A stretch of 8,001 nucleotides of DNA from Actinomycetota bacterium (GTDB lineage: Bacteria; Actinomycetota; Actinomycetes; Streptosporangiales; Streptosporangiaceae): positions 7,176 through 15,176 of the forward strand of contig PLIQ01000353.1 of the NCBI GenBank assembly GCA_003140115.1, given 5' to 3'. The notes beneath the pieces are model-generated. The model was not told the DNA's origin, did no database searches, and saw only the letters and a program-made list of their open reading frames with translations. This document shows positions 5,181 through 8,001 of the stretch, in pieces. The first letter of the stretch is position 1. Every line of letters starts with the position of its first letter. A program made the position numbers and the translations under genes.

Positions 5181-6913
5181 GCCTGACCTCCTGAACTGCC
5201 GGGACGCCGCTGCTGGGCCGTCATCGAGCCGTCAAGCGCGCGGACCGTCGCCACGCACGAGCCGCCATCTACCGGAAGCCACACGTAATCCGGCCGCTCG
5301 GGGAGACCGGCGACCGGCTCGAACACCGTTTGCGGCACGCCGGCGAGCAGCTTCTGCGGGCAGCGGCGGTAGTAACGCATCAGGTCGGAGGGGAAGCCGT
5401 TCGGCGGTCCCGCACTGTAAGTCACGATCGCGCTGAACCGCTGCGCCGCCACCGCGCGGGCGGCGCTGCGCCTGAACCCCGCGCTGAGCGCCGGGGCCGA
5501 AGCGCGCAGCACGTCATCCGTCGCGCCCTGGTGGGCTACGGTCGGCAGCCCGGCCAGCAGGCCGAGGCCCGGGTCGGAGGGCACCGCGATCGTGCCGCCG
5601 AGAGCGCGCATCCCGGACGTCAGCCGCTGGCCGACGACGCGGTCCGCGCTCGTCGGGATCGCCTGGCCTGGACGGAAGCCGCTCACCAGCACGGCCAGCT
5701 GCGCAGTGACCAGCGCCGCCGCGGCGGCGGCGGCCCACCGGCCGGTCAGCTCCGGCCGCCCGCCGGCGATCCGGGAGCGGCCCAGCCGGCCGGCGCACCA
5801 ACCCACCAGGCCGCCGGGATCGCCGCCCATCGCCAGCCCCGCGAGCATCGCCACCGTGAGGTACGCGGGCAGCACGTCGTTGACCGCGCCGCCGCTGTGA
5901 ACCAGCGCGGCGTAGCCCTCGACCACGAGAGCGGCACCGCCGGCCGCCAGCACCAGGGGTGTCCGCCGCACCCCCAGCACCAGGGCGCAGCAGGCGATGC
6001 CCAGCACGGGCAGCAGGCACACGGTCCAGAACTGCGCGAACGCGGCGTACTGGAGGGTCTGCTTGGTCATCAGCACGAAGACGTAGTACACATACCAGCC
6101 ATGGCTGGTGAGCCCGAGCGCGAGCGTGCTGGTCGATAGGACCGCGGCGTAGGTCAGGGCGGCGAGCCAGGCCAGCCGCTGCCGCCGGCTGAACGCCAGC
6201 ACGGTGAGCACCGCGACCCCTTCGGCGAGCCCGTTCTGCTTGGTGAGGAACGCGGCCGCGAGCAGCATCCCGAGGGCGACGGCCCCGCCGGGGCGGCGCA
6301 TCCACCGCGCTGCGTAGAGGGCCGCGACGCTGAGCGCGAGGAACAGCGAGTCCACCCGGGCGACGTCGAACCAGGTGTCCGTGACGAAATAGGTCGCAGC
6401 CAGCAGGCCCGACGCGGCGATCCCGGCGGCGGCGCTCGCGGTCTCGCGCTGCACCAGCCGGGCCAGTATCGCGAAGCAGACCAGCGACGACACCAGTGAC
6501 ACGAGCCGCAACGGCAGGTAGGACAGGCCGAGCACGCTGGCGGCCGCGGCCGAGACCGCGAAGTAGAGCGGCGGGTAGCCGTCGGGCACATAACCGACCG
6601 TCGGCGCCGCGTAGAGCCCGTGGCCGGTGAGCATCCGCTGCACTTCCACAAGCGAGTTGCTCTCAAGGTATTCCAGCGGAAACGGGTAAGTGAGCCGGAA
6701 CAGGGCGATGACCAGGTAGGTGACAATCGCGGCCAGCCCGAGCAGGGCGGCCCCCAGTCGCGCGGCACGCAGGGCATCCGATCGGCTGGACGACGGGGCG
6801 CAGGCCGATGCGGCCTCATCACCTGGGCCTGACGCAATCCGCCGATCGGCCGCAGCCGGACCCGCGGGCGCGGGTCCAGAGCGGACGGCGCGGACCGGGA
6901 CAGAGCTGCTCAC
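5177..6913 (-). CDS. Polytopic GT-C-type glycosyltransferase (family 39-like)
   Basis: A 578-residue integral membrane protein with a Pro/Ala-rich cytoplasmic N-terminus of about 45 residues, then about ten hydrophobic helices, and a C-terminal non-membrane region (about 413-553). The first external loop carries PLEYLESNSLVEVQRML with acidic residues E81 and E84, and TWFDVARVDSLFLAL (D183, R186, D188) follows two or three helices later. This layout is that of GT-C enzymes using polyprenyl-phosphate sugars (PMT/ArnT/RgtA-like). The acceptor and sugar are unknown; sugar transfer to envelope lipid, polymer or exported protein is possible. The GTG at 6911-6913 is chosen. The frame also opens at a TTG (6947-6949), adding 12 residues; neither has a good Shine-Dalgarno. 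It overlaps the molybdoenzyme gene by 4 bp at its end, heading that three-gene unit. Confidence 0.82.
   Translation of the reverse strand: MSSSVPVRAVRSGPAPAGPAAADRRIASGPGDEAASACAPSSSRSDALRAARLGAALLGLAAIVTYLVIALFRLTYPFPLEYLESNSLVEVQRMLTGHGLYAAPTVGYVPDGYPPLYFAVSAAAASVLGLSYLPLRLVSLVSSLVCFAILARLVQRETASAAAGIAASGLLAATYFVTDTWFDVARVDSLFLALSVAALYAARWMRRPGGAVALGMLLAAAFLTKQNGLAEGVAVLTVLAFSRRQRLAWLAALTYAAVLSTSTLALGLTSHGWYVYYVFVLMTKQTLQYAAFAQFWTVCLLPVLGIACCALVLGVRRTPLVLAAGGAALVVEGYAALVHSGGAVNDVLPAYLTVAMLAGLAMGGDPGGLVGWCAGRLGRSRIAGGRPELTGRWAAAAAAALVTAQLAVLVSGFRPGQAIPTSADRVVGQRLTSGMRALGGTIAVPSDPGLGLLAGLPTVAHQGATDDVLRASAPALSAGFRRSAARAVAAQRFSAIVTYSAGPPNGFPSDLMRYYRRCPQKLLAGVPQTVFEPVAGLPERPDYVWLPVDGGSCVATVRALDGSMTAQQRRPGSSGGQA
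5187..5192 (-). promoter_or_regulatory. Strong ribosome binding site of the molybdoenzyme gene
   Basis: AGGAGG on the - strand, 6 nt before the GTG start, lying inside the 3' end of the upstream gene. It fixes the start and suggests efficient translation in addition to coupling through the GTGA overlap. Confidence 0.8.
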
Positions 6914-6918
6914 GCTGC

Positions 6919-6924
6919 GTATTA
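6919..6924 (-). promoter_or_regulatory. Possible -10 element before the glycosyltransferase gene
   Basis: TAATAC on the - strand ends 5 nt before the GTG at 6913, about where a -10 box of a nearly leaderless transcript would lie. A TTGCCT 19 nt further up is a poor -35. The more AT-rich patch at 6964-6990 is an alternative promoter location. Support is weak. Confidence 0.25.
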
Positions 6925-6947
6925 GATGCAAGCGGACCGCACAAGGC

Positions 6948-6959
6948 AAGCGGCCGCTT
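6948..6959. repeat. 12-bp palindrome upstream of the glycosyltransferase gene
   Basis: AAGCGGCCGCTT is fully self-complementary and lies 35-46 bp upstream of the preferred GTG start, in the 197-bp gap after the response regulator gene. It is placed where an operator could act, but GC palindromes of this size occur by chance in such DNA. Confidence 0.4.
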
Positions 6960-7125
6960 TGTCCCTAATATGGCTATTGTTCTGATTTTGCGTGCGGGAC
7001 CGGGGTGTGCCGGGGGTGCGGTCGGGGAGACCGTTGCGGTCCGGCTCAACCGCGCTGACCAGGGGTTCTGCCGGTGCAGGCGGAGTCCTGCCGAGTCGCA
7101 AGCCGCAGGTTCTGATGCCGCGGGA

Positions 7126-7139
7126 CCGCCGGAGGGCGG
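7126..7139 (-). terminator. Short GC hairpin after the response regulator gene
   Basis: CCGCC and GGCGG (5-bp stem, 4-nt loop) begin 6 nt beyond the TAA of the regulator gene. No U-run follows. It could attenuate rather than stop transcription into the downstream cassette. Weak on its own. Confidence 0.25.
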
Positions 7140-7145
7140 CTAACC

Positions 7146-7898
7146 TTACGGGTTGGAGATATCTGCACCGCAGCGACCCGGCGGCGGCTCTGCGTCCCAG
7201 CAGTAACCGATACCCCGGACGGTCCGGAGCAGCAACGGCGACGTCGCTTCCTTCTCGACCTTGTCGCGCAGCCGACGTACATGCACGGTGACGGTGGACT
7301 GGTCCCCGAACGACCATCCCCACACTCGTTTCATCAGCTCGGCCCGGGTAAACGCCTGTCCCGGATGCGACATGAAGAAGGCGAGCAAGTCGAACTCGCG
7401 CACCGTCAGGACCAGCTCGTGGTCATCTCTGTGGGCCCGCCGGGCCGCCACGTCGACCTCCAGGTCTCCTGAGCGCAGTGGCCGCGGCGTCGCCGTCACT
7501 CCCGCCGCTGGTGCGAGAGGGGGGCCGGCCCGCCGCAACACCGCCTGCACCCGCAGGGCCAGCTCCCGGGGGCTGAACGGCTTGGTCACGTAGTCATCGG
7601 CACCCGTCTCCAGCCCCAGGACCCGGTCGTTCTCCTCTCCGAGTGCGGTCAGCATGATCACCGGCAGCGCGGCCTGGCCGTCCCATGCCTTCCGCAGCCG
7701 ACGGCACACCTCAAGACCGTCGATACCGGGCAGCATCAGGTCGAGCACCACCAGGTCGGGTCGCCACTCCTCGGCCAGCGCAAGCGCGGCCGGCCCGTCG
7801 GCCGCGTGCCTGGGTTCCATGCCCGTATGCCGGAGATAGTCGACGACGACCTCGGCGACGGTCAGATCGTCGTCGACCACGAGAACTCGCGCACTCAT
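7146..7898 (-). CDS. OmpR/PhoB-family response regulator
   Basis: A 250-residue regulator with complete receiver and winged-helix domains. The receiver (about 4-120) shows the acidic pair D10-D11, phospho-acceptor D53 in LVVLDLMLPGIDGLEVC, T84 in VIMLTALG and K106 in DDYVTKPFSP. After a linker (121-140), the DNA-binding domain (about 141-236) includes LTVREFDLLAFFM, a transactivation loop near RVWGWSFGDQ, and the recognition helix STVTVHVRRLRDKVE, ending LRTVRGIGYCWD. About 14 extra residues follow. The ATG at 7896-7898 has no Shine-Dalgarno but a well-placed -10 box, suggesting a leaderless mRNA. No kinase follows directly; the nearest kinase on the strand starts at 3060, beyond the three-gene cassette. 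It probably regulates its own locus, which is inferred from context. Confidence 0.95.
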   Translation of the reverse strand: MSARVLVVDDDLTVAEVVVDYLRHTGMEPRHAADGPAALALAEEWRPDLVVLDLMLPGIDGLEVCRRLRKAWDGQAALPVIMLTALGEENDRVLGLETGADDYVTKPFSPRELALRVQAVLRRAGPPLAPAAGVTATPRPLRSGDLEVDVAARRAHRDDHELVLTVREFDLLAFFMSHPGQAFTRAELMKRVWGWSFGDQSTVTVHVRRLRDKVEKEATSPLLLRTVRGIGYCWDAEPPPGRCGADISNP

Positions 7899-7904
7899 AG
7901 GTTG

Positions 7905-7910
7905 AGTGTA
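7905..7910 (-). promoter_or_regulatory. -10 box of a probably leaderless promoter for the response regulator
   Basis: TACACT on the - strand fits the actinobacterial TAnnnT -10 pattern and ends exactly 6 nt before the ATG, so transcription should begin at or next to the A of the start codon. That explains the absence of a ribosome binding site. A GGAAAC 18 nt upstream is the only -35 candidate and is not a good match to TTGACA. The remaining bases to the window end (7911-8001) show no gene. Confidence 0.5.
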
Positions 7911-8001
7911 GGAATCAGCCGCCGGCGAGTTTCCTCATCCCGTAAGGTCGCGCTCCCTGCCCGTCGGCCTGCCGTGCTCGTAACGTCGCTGCTGTGACAG
8001 T

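Noticed and set aside
5330..6139. 269-residue + strand frame opposite the glycosyltransferase
   Set aside because: The composition (His/Arg/Gln/Gly-rich) is typical of an antisense shadow, and the - strand frame has clear membrane helices and GT-C motifs.
1..8001. CRISPR arrays, tRNA or rRNA genes, riboswitches
   Set aside because: No regularly spaced repeats, no cloverleaf-like or rRNA-like segments, and no conserved riboswitch cores were seen.

Overview
The window looks like chromosomal DNA of a high-GC actinomycete. Coding sequence is strongly GC-rich with G/C third positions, GTG starts are common, several genes overlap by a four-base GTGA, one promoter looks leaderless, and the protein types (TfoX/Sxy-like protein, FitAB-type VapBC, OmpR-type two-component system) are typical of that group. 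Genus cannot be told from the sequence.

Layout. The left edge holds the last 66 codons of a TfoX/Sxy-family gene on the + strand. It converges on a vapB-vapC toxin-antitoxin pair on the - strand (322-1010), which has an imperfect palindrome in front of vapB as candidate operator. About 720 bases without a convincing gene follow (1064-1785). They contain two perfect 10-bp inverted repeats and what may be the decayed tail of an IS200/IS605 (TnpB) element.

From 7898 down to 1786 everything reads on the - strand: an intact OmpR-family response regulator (7146-7898), a large polytopic GT-C-like glycosyltransferase (5177-6913), a membrane-anchored sulfite-oxidase-fold molybdopterin enzyme fused to a four-helix cytochrome-b-like domain (3837-5180), a small four-helix membrane protein of unknown function (3230-3835), and a histidine kinase (1786-3060). 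The three middle genes overlap by 4 bp or are 1 bp apart and are surely one transcription unit.

The most interesting points are structural. Response regulator and kinase, normally adjacent, are separated by the three-gene redox/glycosyltransferase cassette. Directly upstream of the kinase lies a start-less remnant of the C-terminus of a second response regulator, still ending in a GTGA overlap with the kinase start. The kinase carries an extra C-terminal tail of about 50 residues, encoded across a nested inverted repeat. A 16-bp perfect palindrome sits inside the regulator remnant. The molybdoenzyme has a twin-arginine-like motif in front of its fifth membrane helix, suggesting a Sec-then-Tat membrane protein. 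A plausible reading is that the two-component system senses an envelope or redox stress and controls the cassette, as HprRS does for the MsrPQ molybdoenzyme system of E. coli. That link is inference.
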